Of a DNA stretch of 20,665 nucleotides, positions 13,044 to 20,665 are shown piece by piece. Below the pieces are notes generated by a model. The model saw only the letters and a program-made list of their open reading frames with translations. It was not told the origin of the DNA and searched no databases. The DNA is from Deltaproteobacteria bacterium (GTDB lineage Bacteria; UBA10199; DSSB01), in the NCBI GenBank assembly GCA_021414045.1, contig JAIOPF010000283.1, forward strand, positions 1-20,665. The letters run 5' to 3'. How positions within the stretch are numbered: position 1 is the stretch's first letter; each line of letters starts with the position of its first letter. The translations under genes were made by a program, and so were the position numbers.

Positions 13044-16000
13044 CTAAGATTCCCCGACGCCGAAATAGCTGGCCTGGGGATGGTGAAAGACGATCGCCGA
13101 CACCGAAGCCTCGGGCTCCATCATGAAACCCTCGGTGAGTTCGACCCCGATCTCTTCCGGCTTCAGCAACTGGAACAGCGGTTTTTGTTCCTCGAGATTG
13201 GGACAGGCGGGATAGCCGAAAGAATAACGCTTGCCGCGGTATTTCGCCTGGAAACGCTGCATCATCGTCGTGTCCAAGGGGTCCGGAAATCCCCACATCG
13301 TGCGCAAACGCGCGTGCAGGTATTCGGCGTAGGCTTCCGCGGTCTCGAGGGCCAAGGCCTGGAAAGCGTGACTTTGCAGATATTTCCCTTCCAGCTTCCA
13401 CTGTTCGGCGAGTTCCCGCACGCCCTCGCCCACGCCGACGACGAACATGGCGAGACTATCGAGCCCCTTGACCCGTCCCAGCGGCAGGGGACGGACGTAA
13501 TCCGCCAGGCAAAGACCTTCCGGCTTCGCCTGTCGAGGAAAGACGATCCGCGCAAGTTCGCCTCCGCGCTCATCCAAAATAGAAATGCGGTTGCCCTCGC
13601 TTCCCGCCTGGAAAAACTGGAAGACCGCCTTGGGTTTCAGTAATTGCCGACACTCGACCTTCAGCGCCTCGACCGTTTCGTAAACCTCGATCGCCTTCTC
13701 GCCGCCTTCCGCATCTTTCAGAGCCTTGAGATTTCCCGCCTCGAGCAGCTTTACTAGCGCGCCCTTCATTCCCAAGTGCCGCCCATAGAGCATCAAGGGG
13801 TTGAGGTAATCCCAGATCTGGTCGATGGGCGTATTTTTCACGACGTGCCTCTCGAAATCCGGGGCCTTCGGAAGCGTTTCTAAAATGTCGATCGCCTTCG
13901 AGCGCTCGTCTCCGGCCAGCGCCACCGTCACCTTGACGTAGGTATCCTGTTTGGCCGCGCGGCGCCTTTCCTCGATCCCCGCCTTTAATTGGCTGAAGGA
14001 ATGCGGGTCGCGGATGCGCTTGGCCAATTCCAACCCGGTCATCGCGTCGTTGGCATAGGCGACAAAACCTTCATAGGCCCGAGCGATCTTGTTGTCGGTG
14101 AACTTTTCCGAGAGCGCGGCCCCTCCGACCAAGACGGGAACTTGGATGCCGGCCTTGCTCAGGTCGCCCGCGGTCAGGACCATCTGCTCGGCGGATTTCA
14201 CCAAAAGGCCGGAGAGACCGACGATGTCCGGCTTGTGCTCGTGGATGGCCGCGATCAATTGCTCGGGAGGGATCTTGATTCCCAAGTTGACGACGTTGAA
14301 ACCGTTGTTGCTCAGGATGATGTCGACCAAATTCTTGCCGATGTCGTGGACGTCGCCCTTCACCGTCGCGAGGATGACTTTCCCGCGGCCGGCGCTGTCG
14401 GTTTTGTCCATGAAGGGTTCAAGGTGGCTCACCGCGGCCTTCATGGCCTCCGCGCTCTGCAAGACCTCGGCGACGATGAGCTCGTTGTTGTTGAACAGGC
14501 GCCCGACCTCGTCCATGCCGCGCATCAAGGGTCCGTTGATGATCTCGAGGGGTTTGTATTTTTTCAGCGCCTCGTCGAGATCTTCCCTCAAACCTTCCTT
14601 GGTCCCTTCGATGATGTAGCGCGGGAGCCGCTCTTCCAGCGGCAAGCTCTCCTTCGACTTCACCAGCCGCGAGGAGGCCTCGCGGAAATGATTGGCGAAG
14701 GCGGCGATGGGATCCTCGCCGCGATTCCACAACAGGTCGTCGGCGAGCTTCTTCTCTTCCTCGGGAATGGAGGCATAACGCTCAAGCTTCTCGGTGTTGA
14801 CGATGGCGAGGTCCAGCCCGGCCTTCACGCAGTGGTAAAGATATACTGAATTCAGCACCTCGCGGCCCGCCGCGGGCAAGCCGAAGGAAACATTGCTGAC
14901 GCCCAGGATGGTCTTGCACTCCGGAAAAGCCTCCTTCACGAGGCGAATGCCCTCGATGGTCTCGACCGCCGAGCCCTTGTACTGCTCGTCTCCGGTACCC
15001 ACGGGAAAAACCAAGAGATCGAAATAAATATCCTGGGGCTTCACGCCGTAGCGGTTCACCAAAAGGTCATAAGAACGGCGGGCGATCTGGAGTTTTCTTT
15101 CCCGACTCACGCCCATGCCCTGGATCTTGTCCTCGTCGATGGTCCCGACCACCAAGGCGGCGCCAAATTTTCTGGCGAGGGGAACCACGTGGTCGAAGCG
15201 CTCTTCGCCGTCCTCGAGGTTGATCGAGTTGATGATGGCCTTTCCCTGGCTGTAGGTCAGCGCCATCTCGAGGACGCGGGCGTCGGTGGAATCGATCATC
15301 AAGGGCACGCGGACCTTCTTGACCACTTCTTCCAGGAAGCGCTTCATATCGTCGTATTCGTCGCGGTCCGGATTGGCGAGGCAGAGGTCGACGATCTGCG
15401 CCAATTGTTTCACTTGGGCGCGGCCTATCTCGGCGGCCTCCTCGAATTTTTCTTCGATGATCAGGTTCTTGAATTTCCTGGAGCCGATAACGTTGGTCCT
15501 CTCGCCGACCAGGACAGGGCGTTTGTCGTCCGTGACCTCGAGATAATCGATGCCGCTCAAGGTGGAGATTTTCGCCTCGGGAATGGCCCGCGGCTTGAGT
15601 TCCGCCGCCAATTGCGAGAGGGCGCGAATGTGTCCCGCGTGGGTCCCGCAGCACCCTCCCAAAAGGTTCACCCAGCCGGCCTCGCCGAATCGTCGCAGCA
15701 CCGCCGCGACCATCTCGGGATTCTCGAGGTAGCGCCCCTCCTCGTCGGGCAGGCCCGCATTGGGCACGCAGGCGATGCGCGTCCCGGCCATGCCGGCGAG
15801 GGTGCGGATGTGGTCGGTCATGAATTCGGGGCCGGTGGCGCAATTCAATCCGACATAGAGCAACTCGACATGTTCGAGGGAAGCGGCCAAGGCTTCCACC
15901 CCTTGCCCGGCCAGCATGGTTCCCATCGGCTCGATCGTGATGGAGACGGCAATGGGGATTTTGACTTCCTCTTTATCGAGCACCCGCTGAATGCCCAGGA

Positions 16001-16541
16001 TTCCGGCCTTGACGTTGCGGGTGTCCTGACAAGTTTCCAGCAGGAAATAGTCGACGCCGCCGTCGTAAAGGGCCTTCGCCTGCGCGGCGAAATTGTCGAT
16101 CAACTCCTCGAAGGTGACGCCGCCGGTGACGCTGATGGCCTTCGTGGTCGGCCCTATCGAACCCGCGACGAAACGCGGCTTCTCGGCGCTGGAATATTTC
16201 TCGGCCGCCGACCGCGCCAGTTTCGCCGCGATGAGATTGATCTCGTAGGCCTTTGCCTGCAGGCCGTATTCCGCCAAGACCAGGGGAGTGGCGCCGAAGG
16301 TGTCCGTCTCGACGATGTCGGCTCCGGCTTCGAGGTAAGCCTCGTGCACCGAGGAAATGGCTTCAGGGCGCGTCATCACGAGGTATTCGTTACAGCCCTC
16401 GAATTCCGGGCCACCGAAATCCTCGGCGGTCAGGTTTTTCTGTTGCAAAGCGGTGCCCATGGCGCCGTCCAGTACGAGGACCCGGCCTTGCAACTCGTGA
16501 AGCAATCTATGGACGCGATTTTTTCGATCAAGCTCGGACAT
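13044..16541 (-). CDS. metH: Cobalamin-dependent methionine synthase
   Basis: A 1165-residue full-length MetH that methylates homocysteine using methyl-tetrahydrofolate through cobalamin. All four modules are present in order. The homocysteine/zinc barrel (about 10-325) has Cys234 and GGCCGTH with Cys297 and Cys298. The pterin barrel (about 340-610) has VGERTNVIGS at 345-354. The cobalamin cap and Rossmann domain (about 630-845) has DVHDIG (730-735), where His732 is the cobalt ligand. The AdoMet reactivation domain (about 870-1165) has RGKRYSFGYPACP (1102-1114). Because the reactivation domain is fused, reductive reactivation by AdoMet is expected to be normal. The ATG at 16541 follows GAGGG and lies inside the 3' end of the MetE-like gene (14-nt overlap), so the two are translationally coupled. 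No cobalamin or SAM riboswitch is visible in the window. Confidence 0.98.
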   Translation of the reverse strand: MSELDRKNRVHRLLHELQGRVLVLDGAMGTALQQKNLTAEDFGGPEFEGCNEYLVMTRPEAISSVHEAYLEAGADIVETDTFGATPLVLAEYGLQAKAYEINLIAAKLARSAAEKYSSAEKPRFVAGSIGPTTKAISVTGGVTFEELIDNFAAQAKALYDGGVDYFLLETCQDTRNVKAGILGIQRVLDKEEVKIPIAVSITIEPMGTMLAGQGVEALAASLEHVELLYVGLNCATGPEFMTDHIRTLAGMAGTRIACVPNAGLPDEEGRYLENPEMVAAVLRRFGEAGWVNLLGGCCGTHAGHIRALSQLAAELKPRAIPEAKISTLSGIDYLEVTDDKRPVLVGERTNVIGSRKFKNLIIEEKFEEAAEIGRAQVKQLAQIVDLCLANPDRDEYDDMKRFLEEVVKKVRVPLMIDSTDARVLEMALTYSQGKAIINSINLEDGEERFDHVVPLARKFGAALVVGTIDEDKIQGMGVSRERKLQIARRSYDLLVNRYGVKPQDIYFDLLVFPVGTGDEQYKGSAVETIEGIRLVKEAFPECKTILGVSNVSFGLPAAGREVLNSVYLYHCVKAGLDLAIVNTEKLERYASIPEEEKKLADDLLWNRGEDPIAAFANHFREASSRLVKSKESLPLEERLPRYIIEGTKEGLREDLDEALKKYKPLEIINGPLMRGMDEVGRLFNNNELIVAEVLQSAEAMKAAVSHLEPFMDKTDSAGRGKVILATVKGDVHDIGKNLVDIILSNNGFNVVNLGIKIPPEQLIAAIHEHKPDIVGLSGLLVKSAEQMVLTAGDLSKAGIQVPVLVGGAALSEKFTDNKIARAYEGFVAYANDAMTGLELAKRIRDPHSFSQLKAGIEERRRAAKQDTYVKVTVALAGDERSKAIDILETLPKAPDFERHVVKNTPIDQIWDYLNPLMLYGRHLGMKGALVKLLEAGNLKALKDAEGGEKAIEVYETVEALKVECRQLLKPKAVFQFFQAGSEGNRISILDERGGELARIVFPRQAKPEGLCLADYVRPLPLGRVKGLDSLAMFVVGVGEGVRELAEQWKLEGKYLQSHAFQALALETAEAYAEYLHARLRTMWGFPDPLDTTMMQRFQAKYRGKRYSFGYPACPNLEEQKPLFQLLKPEEIGVELTEGFMMEPEASVSAIVFHHPQASYFGVGES

Positions 16542-17574
16542 AATCCCTCAAATACTCCTGGCATTCCCGCAAAGCGGAAAAAACCGCGGCGCAATCCGGC
16601 AAGGTCCGCAGTCCCAGCCCGCAAGCCGGGGTCAATAGGCTCTCGCCCAAGAAGGCCCTCGCCTCCTCCTGCCCAAACGCCGCCTCAAAACGGGTCCGGC
16701 ATTGTTCCACTTCTTGGCGAGAATTCCAAGTCGAAGGTAAACGCGTCGGTACCAGGCCCAAGGCCAGGCGACCGCCGCGGGAGCGGAATTCGCGAAGCTT
16801 GCCGGATTCCTTCAATAAAGGATCGCCGGAAAGCGACCAATCCAAAGAAACGATATGCTGCGGCCATGGCAGCTGTTCACCAAAATTCCAATGACCGCAG
16901 CAGTGGATGCCGACGACGGCTCCGAAATTCTTCAAGACTTCGATGCGTTCTCGAAGTTGCTCGGCCGCCAGCCGCGCCATCGGCTGCAAAACTTCGGGGG
17001 TGGCCAGGGCCGGTTCGTCCCAAAAAAACATCGCTCGCTTTCCGGCGCGTCCCAAATCCGCGACCAGGCTCAAAGCTTTGGAGAGCAGCCATTCGCTGAC
17101 CTGAGCGACGAGATCCATGGCCAGAGAAGGAGCCAAATGATCCAGGCCGGGAATAGAAAGCGCCGCGGTAACCGGGCCCAAGAGCTGGACCTTGGCCCAA
17201 GACCCGGGATGGCCTTGCAAGCGCTCGAGAAACATCCGCCAAAGTCCCTCCGAAGCCGCCAGGCCGACCTCCTGATTCGGATCCGGCAGAAAGGCCCGCC
17301 CCAGGCGTTCCGCCAGAACTTCGCGACCCCGCTCCCAAGCGGCTAACTCAAAGAAGGGCTTCCCTCCCGTTTTCCAAAAGATTCCGGGAAAGCCTCCGAG
17401 GGCTTGGAACAGGATGCCTTCGTGGAAATCCACCTGCGGAAGGGTTGGAAAATAAGGGATATCCATCCCACAAGCCAGGTCCAGAGCCGCAACGCTGTCC
17501 CGGTGGGGAAGACTGCCGATTCCTGTGCTGGAGAGAGGCTCGATATCGCTTGACTTTATCACTGGGAAATCCAA
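16528..17574 (-). CDS. MetE-like (cobalamin-independent methionine synthase C-terminal/UROD fold) protein
   Basis: A 348-residue single-barrel protein related to the catalytic half of MetE and to the UROD-like methyltransferase superfamily; the N-terminal MetE domain is absent. Visible family features are TGIGSLPHRD (17-26), LLGPVTAAL (131-139), WDEPAL (185-190), GIHCCGHW (222-229) and TPACGLGLRT (315-324). Candidate zinc ligands are His224, Cys226 and Cys318. The glutamate ligand of MetE appears as Asp245 in IVSLDWS. It overlaps metH by 14 nt, so a role in methionine or methyl transfer is likely, but its methyl donor is unknown. The start is uncertain: TTG at 17574 with no clear Shine-Dalgarno, or GTG at 17562. 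It is divergent from the TamB-like gene. Confidence 0.85.
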   Translation of the reverse strand: MDFPVIKSSDIEPLSSTGIGSLPHRDSVAALDLACGMDIPYFPTLPQVDFHEGILFQALGGFPGIFWKTGGKPFFELAAWERGREVLAERLGRAFLPDPNQEVGLAASEGLWRMFLERLQGHPGSWAKVQLLGPVTAALSIPGLDHLAPSLAMDLVAQVSEWLLSKALSLVADLGRAGKRAMFFWDEPALATPEVLQPMARLAAEQLRERIEVLKNFGAVVGIHCCGHWNFGEQLPWPQHIVSLDWSLSGDPLLKESGKLREFRSRGGRLALGLVPTRLPSTWNSRQEVEQCRTRFEAAFGQEEARAFLGESLLTPACGLGLRTLPDCAAVFSALRECQEYLRDYVRA

Positions 17575-17589
17575 GTTTTACGGGCACTT

Positions 17590-20500
17590 ATGAGCCAAGC
17601 CCCCAAAAAGCGGAGTTGGTGGAAGTGGCTGGGGCTCTTTTTCGTCCTCATGCTGCTGGGCTTAGTCCTTTTATACGAATTTATCCAGTCTCCCCGCTTC
17701 CTGCGTTTCGCCTTAAACCAACTCAACAAAAGCATCCAGGGGGAACTCGCCTACGACAATCTCTCCATCGATCTCAACCGTGGCCACCTGAGCTTGACCG
17801 GCCTACGCTATCAAAACACCACCGGCCAGAAAGTCCTCGGCCTGAACTCGCTGGATCTGGACTTCAAATTCAGCAGCGCTCTCTCTGGAAACCTCGCCAT
17901 CGAGAGGATGAGGGCCCAGGGCCTGCTCATCGACCAACGCAACAGCAAAAAGGGGAAAAGCTCCTGGCGCACGGCGCTCCGCATCGTGTTGAAGCGCGTT
18001 TCCGCCAAGGACAGCGTCGTCCGGGATATCGATTTCTATTTGCGAAACGGGGACGAGTTCCATTTCGATTCGGCGGACGTGAACTTGACCACCCAGGTTT
18101 CCACGAAACAGGAAGTGAAACTGACCGTCGATCACAGCGTGCTTAAAATCGCGGGCAAGGAAATCAAGGCCGGCAAGCTGGATTTCGGGGGCAAGATCGT
18201 CCTTCCCGTCCTGCAAGATTTTAGCTTCTTCGTCAGCGAGGCGGCGGGCCATCTCAACCTGGAGAACGTCGAAATCGCCAGCCAGCCGCCCAGCAGTTTC
18301 AACAGCGATTTCAAGATTGGCGGGGACACGCTTTACCTAGAAAACGGACGCTTCCTCCACCCGGAAGGCACCGTGCTCGTGGACCTCGACTACATCCCCT
18401 CCAAATCGACGTATAAAGTCGATTTGAAATCCGAAAGTCCCCTGCCCTTCAGCGTCATTCCGCATGCCGGCAAGGAGCTGCTGGAAACCTTCGACAAATT
18501 CGATTTTCAACTGAGGGCCGAACTCGAGGGCTACAAACTGGACCAGATGACCGGAAAGGTGGCCTTGGAAGTCAAAGCCATCGGAGACACCGCCAACAAG
18601 CTCTGCCCAGAGAACAAGCTCCACTTGGTGGGAAACATGAACAAGGGCGTGCTGGACTTGAAGGAGTTCCAGCTCCAGTCGTTCAAGAGCACGGTCAACG
18701 GAAAGGGAAAGATCGATTTTCCAAAGCAAAACTTGGACGTGAAAGTCGAGACCAAGGCCTTCGACTTGGCTACCCTAATCCAGGCCCTCTCCGACCTCGA
18801 CCTGCGCGGCTATGCGGATGCCGAGGGGACCATCACCGGCCCCTTCAAGAGTCCCGATTTCAACTTCAAGGCGACGGGACACGAACTCGCCTATAGCTTC
18901 CTGAACTTCGGCGACAACACGGGCGTCTTCAAGATCACCAACGGCACACTTAGCTATGAAGGCAACGCACCCGCAAGCACGGGCTATACGGCGGGAGTCC
19001 AGGTACGCTCCGACGAAATCTTCAAGAAAACCCGCCACACGGTATTGAAGACCCAGTTTCAAGGAATCGAGGCCGCGAAGCTGCTCGACAACCCCGATAT
19101 CACCGGCAAAGTTTCCGGAAACTTCGAACTCAACAGCGTGGCCCCGAACACACCGACCGCGACGCTCAAAGCGGATATCCAGGATTTCAACCTCTACAGT
19201 TTCAAGCTAGGCCCCATCGCGGCGGAAGGAAAACTCGGCAACCATAAATTCTCGGTCTCGCCGCTCAGTTTCCAACCGCCGAACTCCGAGAAAATCACCC
19301 TTCCCTCTGAAACCCTCTTCGAATTCGACGAGAACGGCGTGAAGGTCAAAGGACAAGCCCTCCCTGGATTAACTTTCACCGGGCACTACGCCTACAAGGG
19401 TATCCGAAAATTCTTCATCGACGCCGACGCCAAGAACGTCGACTTGAGGCCGATCTGGGCGGCCTTGGGCCTCCCATTGGTGGAAACCTATGCCGACGGC
19501 CAGATCAAGCTGGGGCTGGGCATCGAGAAAACTCCCTCCGAGATCGTGATCAACGCCAGCCACTTCGAGATCCCCTTGGACGAAGGGAAAATCACCAACG
19601 ACGGCCCCCTGAAGATCACGATCAACCCACCCAAGATGACCTTCAACAGCGCCCGTTTTCGCTCCGGCGACGGCGTGCTCGCGGTCACCGGCAGCTACAC
19701 CTTCGACGGCCCCATGGCCCTGAAGCTGGACGGAAAATTGGACTTAGAAATCCTGACTTATTGGCGCGCCTTCTTTCGCGACGCCGAGGGCTTCGCCAAC
19801 GTCGACCTCAAGCTTGGGGGCACCCTGAAAAATCCCGATATCCAGGGAGAAATCAATTTCAACGACGCGATGCTGGTGCTCCGCGCGGTGCGGGGCACCA
19901 TCGAAAATCTCAGCGGGAAAATCAGGCACAACGGCAAATCCCTGACCTTCGAAAATCTCAGCGGGACGATGTCGGAAGGCGACATCACGGTCAATGGCCG
20001 CGTCGACCTGGACGGCTTGACTCCCAAATTCACCGACTTGAACATCAATACCCGTGAGGTCGCCGTCTCCGAGCCGGAAGTCTACAAGATCGTCTTTAGC
20101 GGCGACTTCGGCCTGAAAGGCCCGGCCGACAGCATGTTGCTCAGCGGCGACATGTTCATCACCGAGGGGCGCTACATCCGGAACTTCAACATCTCGCAGT
20201 TCATCCTCAAGCCCCAGGCCAAGACCCTGCCCTCGGAACCGAACCCCTGGCTCGATCGCATCCGCCTGGCCCTGCGCATCAAGAGCCCCGGCGAGCTCGC
20301 CATCAAGAACAACATCGCCTTGATGTACCTCGCCACCGATCTCAAGGTCACGGGACCCGCGTCCCAACCCGACATTCAGGGAGAAATCCAGATCCTCGAC
20401 GGCGCCTTCAATTACTTCAAGATCGCCTTCGAGAACGCCCGAGGCTACATCGACTTTCGCGGCCCCAAGACCCAGCCCTACGTCGACGTCACCGCCACCA

Positions 20501-20665
20501 AGGAAGTGCTTCGTAACCTGGGATCGGTCAACGTCACGGCGCAAATCGTCGGTTACCTCGACAACCTGCAACTCAACTTCCTCAGCGACTCGGGGCTTCC
20601 CAAGCGCGACATCCTCGCGATGGTCTTCACCGGAGGCTCGCCGGGGGCGCCCGGCACGAGCAGCT
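17590..20665 (+). CDS. TamB/AsmA-like envelope protein (3' end beyond the window)
   Basis: An open frame of 1025 codons that runs off the right edge without a stop. Residues 13-31 form one N-terminal membrane anchor (SWWKWLGLFFVLMLLGLVLL region) and the rest is a long periplasmic beta-rich chain. It has the repeating AsmA/TamB pattern of short strands ending in LxGxxxxxG, for example ENLSGK and ENLSGT at about 775 and 790. The end resembles the DUF490 domain of TamB: GEIQILDGAFNYF, YIDFRGPKTQPYVDVTATK and LNFLSDSGLPKRDILAMVF. TamB-like proteins span the periplasm as a hydrophobic groove and are implicated in phospholipid transport and, with TamA, in outer-membrane protein assembly. E. coli TamB is about 1259 residues, so perhaps little is missing. 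The ATG is the first start in frame; the ribosome binding site is weak. A BamA/TamA partner could lie just outside. Confidence 0.9.
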   Translation, partial: MSQAPKKRSWWKWLGLFFVLMLLGLVLLYEFIQSPRFLRFALNQLNKSIQGELAYDNLSIDLNRGHLSLTGLRYQNTTGQKVLGLNSLDLDFKFSSALSGNLAIERMRAQGLLIDQRNSKKGKSSWRTALRIVLKRVSAKDSVVRDIDFYLRNGDEFHFDSADVNLTTQVSTKQEVKLTVDHSVLKIAGKEIKAGKLDFGGKIVLPVLQDFSFFVSEAAGHLNLENVEIASQPPSSFNSDFKIGGDTLYLENGRFLHPEGTVLVDLDYIPSKSTYKVDLKSESPLPFSVIPHAGKELLETFDKFDFQLRAELEGYKLDQMTGKVALEVKAIGDTANKLCPENKLHLVGNMNKGVLDLKEFQLQSFKSTVNGKGKIDFPKQNLDVKVETKAFDLATLIQALSDLDLRGYADAEGTITGPFKSPDFNFKATGHELAYSFLNFGDNTGVFKITNGTLSYEGNAPASTGYTAGVQVRSDEIFKKTRHTVLKTQFQGIEAAKLLDNPDITGKVSGNFELNSVAPNTPTATLKADIQDFNLYSFKLGPIAAEGKLGNHKFSVSPLSFQPPNSEKITLPSETLFEFDENGVKVKGQALPGLTFTGHYAYKGIRKFFIDADAKNVDLRPIWAALGLPLVETYADGQIKLGLGIEKTPSEIVINASHFEIPLDEGKITNDGPLKITINPPKMTFNSARFRSGDGVLAVTGSYTFDGPMALKLDGKLDLEILTYWRAFFRDAEGFANVDLKLGGTLKNPDIQGEINFNDAMLVLRAVRGTIENLSGKIRHNGKSLTFENLSGTMSEGDITVNGRVDLDGLTPKFTDLNINTREVAVSEPEVYKIVFSGDFGLKGPADSMLLSGDMFITEGRYIRNFNISQFILKPQAKTLPSEPNPWLDRIRLALRIKSPGELAIKNNIALMYLATDLKVTGPASQPDIQGEIQILDGAFNYFKIAFENARGYIDFRGPKTQPYVDVTATKEVLRNLGSVNVTAQIVGYLDNLQLNFLSDSGLPKRDILAMVFTGGSPGAPGTSS
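19901..19966 (+). repeat. Short direct repeat inside the TamB-like gene
   Basis: The 18-bp sequence TCGAAAATCTCAGCGGGA occurs at 19901-19918 and again at 19949-19966, exactly 48 bp (16 codons) apart. Both encode ENLSG at the end of a TamB-type strand. The match is exact at the nucleotide level, which suggests a recent local duplication or gene conversion within the repeat architecture rather than only protein-level similarity. Confidence 0.6.

Noticed and set aside
15189..17099. 636-codon ORF on the plus strand antisense to metH and the MetE-like gene
   Set aside because: Shadow of well-supported genes on the other strand; Arg/Pro/Gly-rich and without family motifs.
16541..17590. Search for a cobalamin or SAM riboswitch ahead of the methionine genes
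   Set aside because: Only 15 bp lie between the divergent starts and the upstream sequence is TamB coding DNA; no riboswitch core was seen.
19744..20571. 275-codon minus-strand ORF opposite the TamB-like gene
   Set aside because: Repetitive Asp/Gly/Val composition, the mirror of the TamB coding frame; the plus frame is continuous and recognisable.

Overview
The window is a GC-rich, tightly packed stretch of a Gram-negative bacterial chromosome. The Gram-negative call rests on a TamB/AsmA-like outer-membrane biogenesis protein, a periplasmic YceI protein and several cleavable signal peptides. There are no tRNAs, rRNAs, CRISPR arrays, insertion sequences or phage genes. The oxygen-dependent acyl desaturase and the periplasmic methionine sulfoxide reductase point to an organism that meets oxygen, and MetH points to use of cobalamin. 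The lineage cannot be fixed from the sequence. An uncultured deltaproteobacterium-like group is my guess, at low confidence.

Region 1 (1-5250) is mostly membrane and envelope genes: an aquaporin Z (+), a YceI-family periplasmic lipid-binding protein (-), a twin-CBS-domain protein (-), and a rightward run of a DUF421/YetF-like membrane protein, a short MprF/LpiA-type aminoacyl-phosphatidylglycerol synthase, and a secreted VirJ/AcvB-type serine hydrolase. The last two are 1 nt apart. They match the lpiA-acvB (atvA) pair of alphaproteobacteria, in which one enzyme makes lysyl-phosphatidylglycerol and the other cleaves it. This is the most interesting system in the window.

Region 2 (5260-9827) holds a secreted serpin (-), a three-histidine-box acyl desaturase closely followed by elongation factor P (+), a PlsC-type acyltransferase (-) and an exported MsrB with a single cysteine in its mature part (-).

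Region 3 (9828-12535) starts with a strongly AT-rich intergenic island. It is followed by a doubtful small ORF and a large PAS-domain protein of unknown function, whose true N-terminus probably lies in another frame. It ends at a clear bidirectional intrinsic terminator.

Region 4 (12547-20665) holds a small triple-repeat membrane protein (DUF5684-like), cobalamin-dependent methionine synthase MetH, and an overlapping upstream MetE-like gene, all leftward. A long TamB-like gene diverges from them only 15 bp away and runs off the right edge.

Taken together, at least seven of the genes act on or in the membrane or envelope (water channel, lipid aminoacylation and its reversal, fatty-acyl desaturation, phosphatidate synthesis, lipid binding, TamB-like transport or assembly). 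A small methionine-synthesis operon sits beside them.
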